Source of the DNA: Aquila chrysaetos chrysaetos
Taxonomy: Eukaryota; Chordata; Aves; Accipitriformes; Accipitridae
Direction: 5' to 3'
Assembly: GCF_900496995.4 (NCBI RefSeq)
Contig: NC_044009.1
Coordinates: forward strand, 11,626,001-11,690,000
Length of the DNA: 64,000 nt
Each line of letters starts with the position of its first letter. The first letter of the stretch is position 1. This document shows, in pieces, positions 13,206 through 26,180 of the stretch. The position numbers and the translations under genes were made by a program. Under the pieces are notes generated by a model. It saw only the letters and a program-made list of their open reading frames with translations. It was not told the DNA's origin and made no database searches.

Positions 13206-16200
13206 CTTTAAAGCATATTAACCCCTCCCTCTGCCCCACCAAACCCAACAGCAGAGAACAGGACTTTCGCTCCTCGGGGTCACTGGTCACTTTCCAGATC
13301 GCAGCCATTGAGTCCAACACCTCTGGGACAGGCTGGACAACCTGGACAACAGATTCGTGTCTCCTGGTGGATTTGCCCAGCCCCAGCAAGAAGCTGTGAC
13401 CCTCCTTGGACAGGAGGGAATGAGATGTCCCTTCCAGACCTGGCAAAAGTCACAATGGGCTTTCAGGTGTCCATACCAGCTGTGGGCCACTCACTTTTGG
13501 ACTCTTCACCTTTGCTCAGTCCCAAAAAAGCAATTCAGCTCTGTATTGTACATCCCTAAACACCACATCTTGCTCAAGTGGCATTTTCATTAGTCCCAGG
13601 GTTTTGCCAAACTGTCTCAAGAGACAGTCATCAGAGCTGTCAAACTCTCAACGTCCCCTTAGCAATGGGCAGCCTTCCTTCCGCTGCAGGGTCTGCTGCA
13701 CCAGCCGTTGCTGAGCAGCAAATTCGGGTGATTCAGGAGCAATCACATCCTTTAAAGCGTAGCTGCGATCACCTTTCCTGATTAGTGTCATGCTTCACTG
13801 GACTTTCTAACTAATTTACGATTAACATTCACGTCACTATCCATAAAACTATTTGTTCTTTGTTAGACAAGCCTGGTACATCATTTACTGAGTGCATAAA
13901 ACTCTACAGATTTTTACCCATTTTTTTTGAAGTGTGGCCTGGGGAAACTGAACTTGCTATGTTTTTTACCCACTTTGAGAAATCAGCAATACTTTGGTCT
14001 GCCAGCAAAGCTGTAGTCAGCCTTTTCATGGAAGAGGATGCTGACAGCAGTGGTCGCAAGGTGGTTGGACCGAGGTGCTGCACACCATGGCTGAGATCAC
14101 CCTCTCTATGTCTGATGTCTGCATCTGCTGCAAAGCACCAGCACGTCGCCCACACTCTCTTGGTCTTTCAGAAGACATCAGGCCCAAGAAACTCAACCTA
14201 TTTTACAAAATATGGGGAAAGATGTCATGAGGTGGTCCTAATTTGCCAATAGACATAAGTAATGTCAGAGGGCTACTCTGCACAAAACCTGTTTGCCTAA
14301 TCTCCTCATTTGAAAATGAATCTTTTTAAGTCAGAAAGGTGGCATGGTCCTGCCCTGTCCCTTCAGCCACCCCAAACTGATCCCTCAGGCAGGAGCCGAG
14401 CTGGGAGAAGGGCCCACTGTGCGCAGTGCATCCCCGAAGGAGAGCACAGTGTCCTGTGATGGAGTAAGGGCTCACACACTGGACAGGCTTTTCCAAAGCT
14501 GCTCTAAGCCTCTTAGAGGAGCAAATCCCATTCACACCCTCTTCCCCCAGTGCACAGTATTTACCAGTGGAAGGATCCATCTATTCTAACTTGGACCACA
14601 CCATGTGGCTGCTTATTCCTGTGCCAGAATAAGCCCTGTTCCTCCAAAGCCCACCATCCTGACCTTGCCAGGTGCTTTGCAGCACCCTTGGGTGCTGCTG
14701 TGCCCCTTCTTCTGCCTCCGGATGAAGGGCTGGGACATCTGAGCATGCAGACAAGGAGCGGTGACCTCGCAGGGCGGGCTGTCCTGCAGCCACCACTTTC
14801 TCCTGCCTCTAGGAAACAAGGGGATCCTGCAAGGAGGACAACACATTTATTATGTGACACCACGGGGAAAGACCTGACATCTTGTGCATCTTCTCTGACA
14901 CCTATTTACTGGCTGCTGCATCCTCTGCTTGTACCCATAGGCTCATTTATCACCCCAAGGGCTTTCAGCATCACCCCAGAGCCTAATCCTGATGGCCACA
15001 GCCCGCTCTCATTTGCACCAGCTTCATTTTTTCCTGGCCATTTCAGCCTCACTTTCCACCAATGGGGAGCAGATGCACAGCTGTGGAACTGCAGAAGCTG
15101 GTTGAGGATTTAGCAGGAGGTGCTGCAGGGATGGCTGCCATGTGGACTGTGCCAGCATCTCAAAGCTCAAAGTCACCTTTTTCTCCATCCATGCCCTCCA
15201 CGGAGGACAGAAAGCTCCCGAGCTGCTCCTGCTGCCAGGGAAGGACATGCATACTCCCAGCAGCACTGCCCTGTGTACCACCCAGCTTTCACAGCTTCAT
15301 GCATGGCCTCTCGCCTACATGCTGCAATGGTACCTTCAGGACCATGGGGCTTGGACAACCCATGCAATAGCTCTGCAGCTCCTTTCCTCCATGCAGGGCT
15401 GGAAACAAAGCCGGGGAGCGTGCCAAAGGGAAGCAGGGCTCCAGCCAAGTTTATGAAGCAAACAAGGAACAGGAATAGCATCTCCACAGGATTAAAGGCG
15501 TCTTGGTGCAAAGGATGCAGCTAGGTGCTCTTCCTCCACCAGTTTAGGTGGAAGGTGGGTGAAGCACCACTTGCAGCCAAGAAAGAAGATAACAAGAAAA
15601 TCAGGTGTGCTTCCCTTGCCTCGAGGACAATGTGGCTCCAAAAATCTGTGGCCCGAAGGGGAGAAGCTGTGATCGCCCTGTGGCTACACCTAGAGGTGCA
15701 CATTCTGACGTAGCACCCACCTCACTGGAGCAGGAGCTGTGCAGAGTGGGGGACATGGCCCAGAGATGCTGGCCAGCCCCCGCTGGGGTCATGCCCAGCA
15801 CAGCGCAGGGGCTGCAGACGGCACTTCTGCACAGCCTTGCTCCAGGCTGATGTGGCTTATGGAGGGCCAAGTTAATGTGGCTTCTGATGGCCAGGCTCAA
15901 GGTCACCAGCTGGAACGGCTGCACCAGACAAGAGTGGGAGATTTGCCTAAACTGAGGTCCAGCTCTCCTCTGCTGGGTGCTGGTTGGATGAACACACTGC
16001 TCCTGGCAATGCTTTGCAGCGACGCTCATTCCTCTGGAGCTCATGCATTAGCGTGCATGAGTTCTGCCATCTGTCTGCAGTAAAACCCAACCTGCCCATC
16101 TGACCTGCCACAAATCATCCCGGAGAGAGAGTTCTTCTTGTTCCAGCCCCAGGACTGGTGCACACTGCTGACAAAGGGGTGACTCGTTCCTGGAAGCATT

Positions 16201-18749
16201 TAGAAGTTGTCAGAGTCAGAGGAGACAACTGGAGGGCTGCTTCCCATCTGCAGTGCTGATGGAGGAGCCAGAACTGGTAGCCCAGCAAAGCCAATGTGAC
16301 AACACTGGCGGCCGTTTCATTTCCTTGTTGTTCCAACCTCTGCACACCCAGTGAGGGCCGTGGGCTCGCTTCGGCAGTCAAGGAGGTAGGGCTTGCTCAG
16401 TTGTTCATTGTCCTTGTCCTTCCCTATTCCCAAGCAGGTCCCGGAGCCACCATGCCACCTCTCAACAAGCTTAGCACATGCCTTGCTTTCAAAGTCTTAC
16501 TTTTAAAGCCTGGCTATGTGTCTGTTGAAACACAGCCTCTGTGTGGCTCTTTATGATCGAAGTTCTCCATGCTCCTGACTTAACAGTAAATGCAAAAACC
16601 AATGTGTTAGTTTTTAAGCAATTAGTTCAATGCTTAAAAATGCTTCTCCAATTGGCTGATGCTTGGAGATGGATGTAGCTGCTCCATCTCTGCCCTTGTT
16701 GTGGGAGCCCACACAGCATGGTAGGGGCTGCCTTTTCTGCTACAGCAGCGTCTTTCCTGGTGAGGACAAATCGCCTTTCCAACAGCCCAAAGGGCAATTT
16801 GCAGTTTATAAATATTCACTTATCTCCTGATGGTCCCTGAAATGGGGCGCATTCATTGTTCAATGCATTTGGGCAGCCAGAGGAATGCAAAAGAAATTGC
16901 AGTGGCGACATAGGATCATGAAAACTCATTAATTCTTGGCTGCTTTACAACTGCGCAATCTGGACACTTTTTGGTTCAATTTAATCTAATCTGGATTGGA
17001 AGTGATGTCCCCAAGGGGGGGGAGATCATGAACAACCATTCCAACTCCATTTTGATTACAGTGTGATTTCCCAGAGCAGCCGTTGTTTGTGTGACTGCGA
17101 TGGGAGGGACGAGAAGTCTTTTCCACGGTGCTGCTAAAAACGACTGAGGGCATGAATTTGTGCCCAGCATCACTTGAGCCATGAAGTGCTCAGGTGAATT
17201 TGCTGTAATGACAGTAAAGCTCCTTTTCCCAGGAGGGACAGGGACTAAGGTTGCTTGAGAAGCAGTGAAGTTTTACAACTTGCTGTAAAAGGAGGCACAG
17301 AGGTTTTTATCCCCCCAAAAAACCATCCAGTAGTCAGGGTCCAAACTTTCTACAGGGGGAGATATTCCCCTGGGCTCCATCCACATTTGTGTCTTAAAAA
17401 TAACTGTCCTTGGCATTTAGATTCTCCATCCATCCCCGAGTGCCCTGGACATGATCACAAGCTCATTAAGCTTAAATACCTAATGTGAACTAGAGCCAGA
17501 AGAGACACAAAGGCCCATTTGGGATCCCTTCATATGTGTCAGGAAAGGAAAGAAAGCATCAATCTGTTGTTTTGTCCTTGCCAAGAGACCCTTTCCTGCA
17601 GGCTTCAGGTTGCACACCTCCTGCACAGAAAGGGCAGAGCAGGAGATTTTGGAATGCTGAATGGGGATGTTATCCTGCCTGCTCCTGCCAGCTGTCCTCC
17701 TCAGCTGGTTTTGGGGTGCTTTGTATGTGAAAAGTGTGGAGCAATCAAATGATCCTTAGACTATACTAACTGGAAAAGGACAGAGCAGCCCCAAGACCCC
17801 TGGAGATGGTGAATGGAGCCAACAACAGTGTATCTGAACTATTGCTTCTCAGCGACTCCCTTTATAATGCTAATATTCTGGGGAGAAACAGTGCCAAGAA
17901 ATTGCTCGCATTCCTCCCTGCAACAACAAACCCACAAGAGCCAAACCCCCGACCCCACACATTTATCCTGAGCTGGTGCCTGCTTTCAGGCTGTCGGTTC
18001 TGCTAGGCATGTTCCCTTTCTCTTCCAAAGTCGCAGCCCACCTCCACTCCTGCTGCAGTTGCTTCATGCAATTCGGTGCCAGGCATCTGCTGGGTGCACG
18101 TCTGTCCTTCCTTCCCACCACATATCCCAGCTCCCACTGTCTCCCCCCAGCCTCTCTTTCCCTCCACGTCACTTGCAAAGCCTCAAGCTGATATTGGTCT
18201 GAAATTCTCGCAAGGAAAAAGGATCTGAGGGAATTTCTCCTGCGGTGCAGAGGTCTGAAGCAGGAGGGAGGTCTGTGCCCTCCATTCCCAATGAGGTTGA
18301 GTTGAACAGCAGGGCTCCTGCAGACATGGAGCAGCACTGGCTCTGAGTGTCTTCAATTTAGAAGCAGGGGTGTTAGCAGGAGAGAGGCTATGCCTGCTGT
18401 CCACAACTGCCCAACCCTGGCCCTTGGCCCTCTCCATGGGTCCTTCCTCTGGCAATGCCGCTTCTCCGACACAGCCCTTGGAAACCACTTTTCATTGGGA
18501 TGCTGACAAGGGATGGGACAAGCCAAAGAGCAGCCTGGAAGCAGGGCACAGACCTGGGCAAGCCAGATCAGTGTAGGTTTAGGTGCAGCCCAGGTGCCAG
18601 AGGAGGAAGGTGAGCTGGGCAGCCGTTCCCTGCCTTCTGCCAAGCATCACCCTTTGCAGGAGCCCTGCCTTGGGGGGCTTGTCCTTCAGCCAAGAGCACT
18701 CCACTATTGCTGCTTTCCACCATCGGCTAGGAAGGACTGAGTTCCTTCC

Positions 18750-18830
18750 TGACGAGCAATTAGCTCTAATTAACACACAATTAGAAGGCTTCTATTCCAT
18801 TATAGCCAGCCAGTGGGATTGGAGCCACTA
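18750..18830. promoter_or_regulatory. Candidate regulatory patch with clustered TAATTA cores
   Basis: GCAATTAGC, CTCTAATTAACAC and ACAATTAGAAG fall within 40 bp, followed by CATTATAGCC. Three homeodomain-type cores this close are unusual in the surrounding GC-balanced sequence. Confidence 0.22.
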
Positions 18831-20040
18831 ATCACCACGCTGATGCAGCAGCAACCCAGAAGATTGCAACCCTGGGGTGAACCCATATTTGCGAGTCCTG
18901 CCAGCTTCCTGCTCCTGGTCCACATTTCCCTTCTCTAATTAGGGTCCAGACACTCAACAAGACTGAACATCAAGTGGCTACAGTGAAAGCTCCCTTTAAG
19001 TAAGTCCACTTTTCTGAGGGGAGCCATTCCTTGGTCAGCTGGAGCTTGCTCTGAATTCAGATGAGTGAATTCCCACACGAGGGACAATTACAAGATGAAC
19101 ACATGAGGACAATGCCGTGCCAGAGTGAGACACTCTCCACATGGGCTGGCACTGTGGCTTGATGGAAAAGCAGGAAAAAAACCCAGGTCTTACTGAGTTT
19201 GTGTTCCTGTATAAATCTGAAAATAATTGTTCAGGAGGCAGATGAGAACATAAAGCAGAATGAAAATACTTTTATGTTGTTCAGGCACTTAATTCCTAGG
19301 AAGACGTCCATTGACAGAGCATGGCAGGGTGCACAGTGTTTATCAGCCCCTCAATTTTCTTTGGCACTGGGGCCATAAACAAGAACAGAACAGCACCAAG
19401 TCTCTGAAGTCCAGAAGAAGTCTCTTGGCTTTGGAGGGACTCTGTAAATATTAGGACAGACGCTATCTTAAAAGGCTCAATGCCTTTGATTATGTTCCCG
19501 TGTCCAGCTTCCTCCATTTATTTTTGTCTCATCGTCTCTAATGTTGAACTGTGTTGCCTGTAGAGAAGGCTGTGAACTGAAACACCACTGCAAGTTTCTT
19601 CTGATGGAGCCTGAGCTCCAGCAGAGAAATTGGCAGTTAGATTGGGAGCGGTATTTCCAGCCACAGGCTCAAAAGATGATTTTTTTTCTGATGGCAGAGC
19701 TGTTGTGGCTGTGAGAGTCCAAGGTCATGGGTAAGGTAAGGTCTGTGAGGAGAGCTAATATCTTTTTTAACCCAGCAAAAACCTCAAGCCCAAAAAGCTA
19801 GTAAAAATTTTAGACATGCTGGGCTTTCACAGTATCTGTCTCTGTGAGGAGGTAAAGTGTTCCCAATATGTGATAGCAATTTCCCAAAAAGACTTTAAGA
19901 CTTTAAAAAATGAGAGTGGAGATTGTTTCCTATTCACATGACTCTGGAATCTGGGACTTTCAGTAAACATCAGGTAAGGTTAGGCACACAACAAAGTCAT
20001 GTGAGATGACAACATCCGTATGACTCTAATGATGGCTGTG

Positions 20041-20196
20041 GGACTTGTGGGTTGGATGGAGAAGCACCTGTAGGCTGGGTTGGTGTAGGACCTGTGGGTT
20101 GGATGGAGAAGGGCATGTAGGTTGGGGAGGTGTAGGACCTGTTGGTTGGGTAGTGTGGGACCTGTAGGTTGGGTGGTATAGAGCCTGTAGGTTGGG
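20041..20196 (+). repeat. Degenerate minisatellite, units of 22-25 bp, about 7 copies
   Basis: Units run roughly ACCTGTAGGTTGGGTGGTG plus TAGG, with substitutions and 1-3 bp length changes. Two units share a GGATGGAGAAG variant, suggesting a higher-order pair. On the minus strand this makes a chance open frame rich in Pro, Thr and Ser. Confidence 0.85.
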
Positions 20197-22779
20197 ACAG
20201 CCTTGTTGCTGCAGCTCTGGCTCTGGCCAGCTCATTAACACTCGTTTTGGAGATCCTGTGCTCTGCTGTGACCTCTCTGTGCTAGGAACTGGCTTACAGC
20301 TCCTGTCCCACAGGCCACCAAATGGAGGCTGGATTTGCCCATGTGTCCCCAAGAGGAAGGGGGTCCCCCCACCATCTTATTGCTAATCTCCTGAGCCACC
20401 ACAGCTTATTGCCAGTGGTCCTAATGCTCTTAGGTCTGCCACAGGGCCCTGCTGGTCTAATCACATTCTGCTCCAGACCATGGCAGAGTTCCCACTGACT
20501 TCAGTGAGAACAGGGACCCAGCCATTGTCTGACACCTTTGATATTTTCTGGGACTGAAAGGAGCTATTTTTGTTTAAGGAAGGTCAAAGTGAGAGCAGGC
20601 ACATGGGAGGAGGGTGGAGAACTTCAAAGCTCAGTTCTGAAGTCTCTATGGGCAGGAGCCCACAGAGCCATGTGGAGATAGCCAAAGCAGCACCAAGCAA
20701 CCTCACTTTGAAGGAGGATCCTGATGGCTATTTTTAGGATGGAAAGGTCCTTCTAGAAGAAGGTTTCATAACTCCCCAGAGGGTCTCAGCCACTTGGCTT
20801 GCTCCTTCTCTGCTCTAAGTTCAACCTGATCTCCTCACTCCGGGTGGCTGAGGTGTGATTCTCCATTATCTAAATGGTTTGGGGGATAAAAATCAGATCA
20901 TAGCATATATTTGCATTTTAAGTTTCCTTAGCACAAGGCATAAGCAGCCTGTGGCATGTGTGAAGCCACCATGCTGGCCTTGCTGACCAAGGATGATGGC
21001 TATCTAGGCTGAGCATGGTCCCCTGTCTGGGCTGAGCCCAGGGCTAATGGGTGGCAGGGTTTCATGTCTGCATGCACATGTGCAACGCTGCATTCAGTGA
21101 CACAGTTGAATATCATAGCCATTAAACTGTTTCCCACAAGAAGCAACAGCCTGTCCTGATGGTTCAAACCTGTGAGTGGTACTTGCGATCTCTGGGTAAT
21201 GACTTTATTAATGTTTACCATTAACTACACACTTGATATTTTAGCAAAGGGAGGAAAATGTTCCTCACAGCTATTAACCCTGCAGTTGGGATGCCTGCTT
21301 GACTAAGTCTTTTTTACTCTGTCCAAGGAACAACTATTTGGAACATAAATTTGACTGAAACATCAAAAGTAATCCCTTCCTCCGTTTGCTATTGGCATCT
21401 TGCATGAGTCATGCTGGCAATCTGAGATTTCAAAAGGAGCCAGCAAGTCAGGAGTGGAGGGGGAAGGGAAGCTGTTGCTTTTGGTGTTTTTGCAAGAGAG
21501 GTGTCAAAGAAAATTAATTTCACTGTGGAGCGTCTATCAACTTCAAATTGTTGATATTTGGGGCAGATGTGTAATACCTGCTAAGAAACAAGTGCTCGGT
21601 TTGTAAGGGCTGATCTTGGTGAAAATTGCAAGAGAGCAGGGAGAGGGGCTGCTTCAAGACGAGAGGACTGCATGGAGCAGTAACTCCTGGGGAAGCGATG
21701 GCCCCTGGAGCAGCAAGGTGCAGGATGCCACAAGAGCACCGGCTCTGAGCGAAGGGCAGCATGGAGGCCTTTCTATCTTCCTTTCAGTCTTACTCCACAC
21801 ACAAGCCTTTTGAAGTCTGCTTTGATACTTGCTGGGTTTGCTCTCCAATATTCCCTTGACTCTCTGGTTGTCCGTAGGGTGGCCCTCTCTGCCAGTGGCA
21901 GGACCTGGGGGTAGGTACAGCAAGGATGCTGCTGCTGCAAGCGCGTCCACCTCCCACTCCACAGTATCAGGGCTTCAAAGCCTGAGAAGGGAGATAGTTC
22001 AGTTCCTACCTCCCATTGCAACATGCCACAGTCCCACTCTCCTCCAGAGACCAAGCATCTCTCTTGGGTGGCAATATTGCACAGACTTGTACAACACATA
22101 ACAGCAGCAGACAACCTTACTGCCTGCAAGGAGAAGGTGAATGTCATGGTCGAGGCATGGAATGAGAGACGTGGTCTGCTGGGGCTTTAGGCCTTTATAA
22201 AAGTAGAAAAATAAGGCTACAGTTCCCATTAAATGCTATCATTCATTTTCCTGCTGATGTATTTTAGGTTTGGGCTGAAGAATGAGAACATTTTTTACTT
22301 CAGGGCACTTGCAATTTGCTGGTTTGGCTCCCTTTCCCCTCCATTAATACTTGTGCTGGTTGCTAGACAAACAAAAACCTCACAGACACTTTCAATTTCA
22401 TCTCGGTTTAGCTGAGACCCCAGTTTTCCATTTAAAAGAAAGCTTCCAAGTGAGAACTTGTTGTGCAAACTACCACCTACCGGCTTCTACAGTGGAGGAA
22501 TTCAACTCTGCCTGGCTCCCTCGCTCCTAACTGCTGTTAGAAACTGGCAGTGCAGAAAAGCAACCCAGGACACATGCAACACTGGGGAGTTGTCCATCGG
22601 TGAGGACACCATCACCTCTGCCCATCTCCTGCCTGATATTCACTGCTCACACACCGATGTGCCTCTTGCTCCCTCCGAAACAGTCCCCGTCCCTTTGGCA
22701 TTATCCCCTGCCAGCGTAGAAATAAACTCACACGTTGAAGTATTTTCCTTCCCTCGAACAGTTACCGATCTATAGCTTT

Positions 22780-22880
22780 GGGGAATACTAATTGCCAAAA
22801 CCTTTCCCTTGGAAACTAATTACTAGGAAAATTAATGCCCTCGAAGCCACTTTAAGCGTGCAATTAGCCTCACAAAGGTG
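22780..22880. promoter_or_regulatory. Candidate conserved non-coding element
   Basis: Contains ACTAATTGCC, ACTAATTACTAGG, AAATTAATGCC and GTGCAATTAGCC within 90 bp, with no coding potential. The spacing of about 20-30 bp between cores looks like an enhancer cluster. Untested. Confidence 0.25.
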
Positions 22881-25699
22881 GGCTGCCAACAAAGTCAAGT
22901 GAAAGACCACGCAGTGCTTTTTGCAGTGCTCTGGGTCCCTCCCAGAGCACCCAGCACCCACACCTGCCCAGGCAATGCTGGGAACAGTGTGCCTGGGGGG
23001 GTCTCTTGAACCCTTCTCCGGTGGTGAGCACTGGGTGGGAAGCCCACTTGGCCAGCACAGCATCAAATGGCTCTGGAAGTGGGAATGGGGTGCACAAGAG
23101 CTGAATTATCTGGAGAGAGTGAATTATCTTGGTTATTGGCTGGGGGAGACAGTCTGTCTCTCCTCGCATCCATAAATCCTGTGAGCTCGGGTTCCTCCCT
23201 GTTTATCTGAAGGCAAGGCCCTCTTCCAAAACCTCTCCGAGATGCCTGGTGGCAGCATGTGCCAGCTAACCTGGGCAAGAGAAAGGGGAAGGTGATACTC
23301 TCTCCAGCTTCAGTGAAACCAGGACTGAGCTTGGGCTATTTTTGACCGCTCTCTTTCCTGCTGCTCAATGATTACTGCAAGAGGATTTTTGCCTTGGCGT
23401 GAATGCAGACACACAGCCTTTCCTGAAAAACCTCTCTTGAGAGGTGTAAATTTTATTGCACAGAAAGCCTGGCAGTGAGCGGCGAAGCACTATAAGTAAC
23501 TGAGAGCATCCTGGGCAGGCACCCAAAGCGTTGTCAGCAGTAGGACTGGGGAGGGGAGCGATGGCATTCACTCCTTGCCATCCCTGATGGCTCGCTGGTG
23601 GCAGAGCTGGTACCTGGCATTACAATGAGCCTCTGCTAATGTGGAGGTTTCATAAATCTGATCCCTCCGGCGGGTGACAGGAGGAGACAGATGGAAGTCA
23701 TTTAAGACAATTGCATTTTCTCTCTCCCGGGCTTTTTGTTATCCACCCGCTGCACACCTCACTCAAGCTTTGGATGCTGGAACTGCTGTTGCTGGAATAA
23801 AACACTTTGTCTGGCTGCAGTCCCACTGGGGGACAAATACAAGCACCAGGGTGCACAGTTTCTGCGTGACGCAGCTTTTCCCAAGATGCTAGAGTACGTA
23901 CAGCCATTCCCTCAACACCAAGGGAGTCTTTGCATCCATTCTGAGATCAAGCAAATCTCATCTGCAGCTGGACTGGGGCTCCTACAGACAACCCAGTCTT
24001 CTGCACGACCTCGTACAATGCAATAGCACTGAGATAACTGCAGCAAGCCCCTTCCTCATCCTAGCAACTGTTAGGCATGGGCTGCAGCGTGCTTGGACCC
24101 CCAGGGAGAAGTTCAGCCTTCGTGGGCACCCTGGCTGCCCTGTCTTTGAAGTAAGCAAACAAAGAACTTCTGGGCTGCAAAAAAAAAATTGGTAGGCACA
24201 CCTTTTGTTACAAGACATGCAAAACTACTCACCACAGGAGTGGTGTAATGGGGGGATTGACACAAGCCACCTGCAAACCTGGCAGTTGTGTACTATCTGG
24301 AGGCTGCTAAAACCTGAGGACTGAACTCCTGCTCTGCAGCCACAAAAACCCATTTCCATCAGATCAGAGTTCAAGTCCACAAGGCGAACAGAGACCTAGC
24401 CTGGGGGCTATGCAGTGCAAACGATGTGGTAGGGGCTGACAAAGGCAGCCCTTGAAGCACAGGTCATGCAGGGCCACGTAGGACCCCCAGATGACCACGG
24501 GAGCATCGTCTGTACAGATGCAGGATTTGAGGCCCTGCTTCCCCAGCACATATCTCAGCAGGTTTCCTGAGTGCTCTTTACTCCAATACGACAACTGACA
24601 TTCTTCAGTGATTTGCTGAGCTGTGGCATGTATTAGTTTCCTGAAGGATTCACATGCTCGGCAAGGGAGGTTTAGAAGCTATTTCTTTTTTTATTGCATT
24701 TTTTTGCTTATTGTTCTTTACTCTGCTAATAAATAATAAGTACATTCCAGAGGCTTGACATTACTTAAGGGAAAAAGAATGAAGGTAGGAAATGAAAACA
24801 CAAAGGAAAGCAGAGCCACAGGCAGAAGCATTGCCCCTTGCCTTATTTCTTGGCCAATTTTCCAAATGCTGGGCTCTTTCAGGATTATCTGTATCATAAT
24901 TCAAGCAAACATCTTTCCATTGTATGGCTCTTGAGCAGCTAAAATATCTCCTTCACTCGAGGTCACAGCAAGCAAAGGTAAAAATAGTATTTAATAACAA
25001 ATAATGGAACTTCCTAGGAGACACCAGTGCTCCATTTCTATCTTTGCTAAGAAGGGATGCAGAGCTGTCATCGGCTCTTGGTTCCAGCAGCTCAGAGGTG
25101 CTCTCATGTACAAACCTGGTTTTGGTGTTACCCAAGAAAAGGGGACACTTCTGGAAATCAAGGCTGTTTTGAGATCTTAACAGGCAGCAGAATCGAGGGC
25201 AGGCATATTTGAATTTAAATTAACAGGTATTCTACTGCTTTTACCTATGGAAAAGTCCTTAGCCAAACTGGTGAGAAGAGAACCACCGCATTACTAGGGG
25301 TTGCAAGATTAAGCTCCAAATGAGTTTTTAAAATAAGGTAAACTCCCTTGCTTCAGGGCATGAGCTAGTGAAGACCTGGAAGAAACCTTCTCAGGACGGT
25401 CATTCCCTGCCTGCCCACTTCCAAGTTTTTGATACCTTTTTTGGAGGCATGGCACTGGGCTGATGATGCCAGCAGTCTCAGAGGATTTAAGAGATATTAA
25501 ACCATGGATTATCGTGTGTCTTCTTCTAAAGGCTTCTGTGCAAGCCATTGGTAGGAAAGGTTCATGGAGGACAACATTTACCGCAGTTTTTTGACTACTG
25601 CACTTCTCATCTGTTAGCTAATGAGCTGCCACAAGCTCAGACTCAAAACAGGACCGGGCAGTGCTTTATTTCAGTTAAATGAAACATGAGAGCAGCATT

Positions 25700-26180
25700 T
25701 TGGTACCTCTAATTCCAAATCAACAGCAAGGCGTTCATTACTGAGAGAAATAAATCAAGCATTTGGAACTTGATTCAACAGTGCATTTAAGTATATGCCT
25801 ACATTTAAGCCTGTAACGCCAGCAGGGCTATTCCTAAACTGAAAAGGAGGTGAAGGCTTAATTACATTGCTGAATCAAGGGCTTCCAGCGTGGAGAACTC
25901 GAATGTTAAATGTCAGCATGAAGGCAGATTCCTATGGCCGGTTACAAATCGCTAGGATTTATAATAGCTTTATATCCTGGAAACGCTGACAGCTTTAAAT
26001 ATAGCACCATGGCTGTGATAAATTGTTGGCATTTTTTTCTTGTTAGCCTTTTGTAACTAAATTTAAGGTATCCATTTCAGCATGATCCAATTATGGAAGT
26101 GTAATCGGAACGGCTCCCCATGCAAGAGGCCACATCTGTTTTTGTCCGTGAAGCTTAAGTCTGCATTTCTGAGCTCATGA
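25700..26180. promoter_or_regulatory. Candidate conserved non-coding element
   Basis: About 480 bp of AT-rich, non-repetitive sequence with few CpG and no usable open frame. It includes GGCTTAATTACATTGC, AATAAATCAAGC and a TATATCC/TTTAAATATAGC stretch. The texture fits an ancient conserved element rather than decayed repeat. Untested. Confidence 0.22.

Larger units (their letters stand above)
9801..20040. other. Intergenic sequence without a supportable gene
   Basis: GC-balanced, with many short overlapping open frames that show no domain or consistent codon use, such as those around 10.2-11.1, 11.8-12.4 and 14.5-15.5 kb. Recognisable structure is limited to the C17 tract, the AT-rich stretch at 13.1 kb and a TAATTA-rich patch at 18.75 kb. 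No interspersed repeat was identified with confidence. Confidence 0.5.

Noticed and set aside
14550..15524. Frames of 100-187 codons around 15 kb
   Set aside because: Mutually overlapping in several frames, with no domain or splice signals supporting any one of them.
20026..20352. Minus-strand frame with repeated PTYRSH/PTGP-like text
   Set aside because: It is translation of the minisatellite, not a gene.
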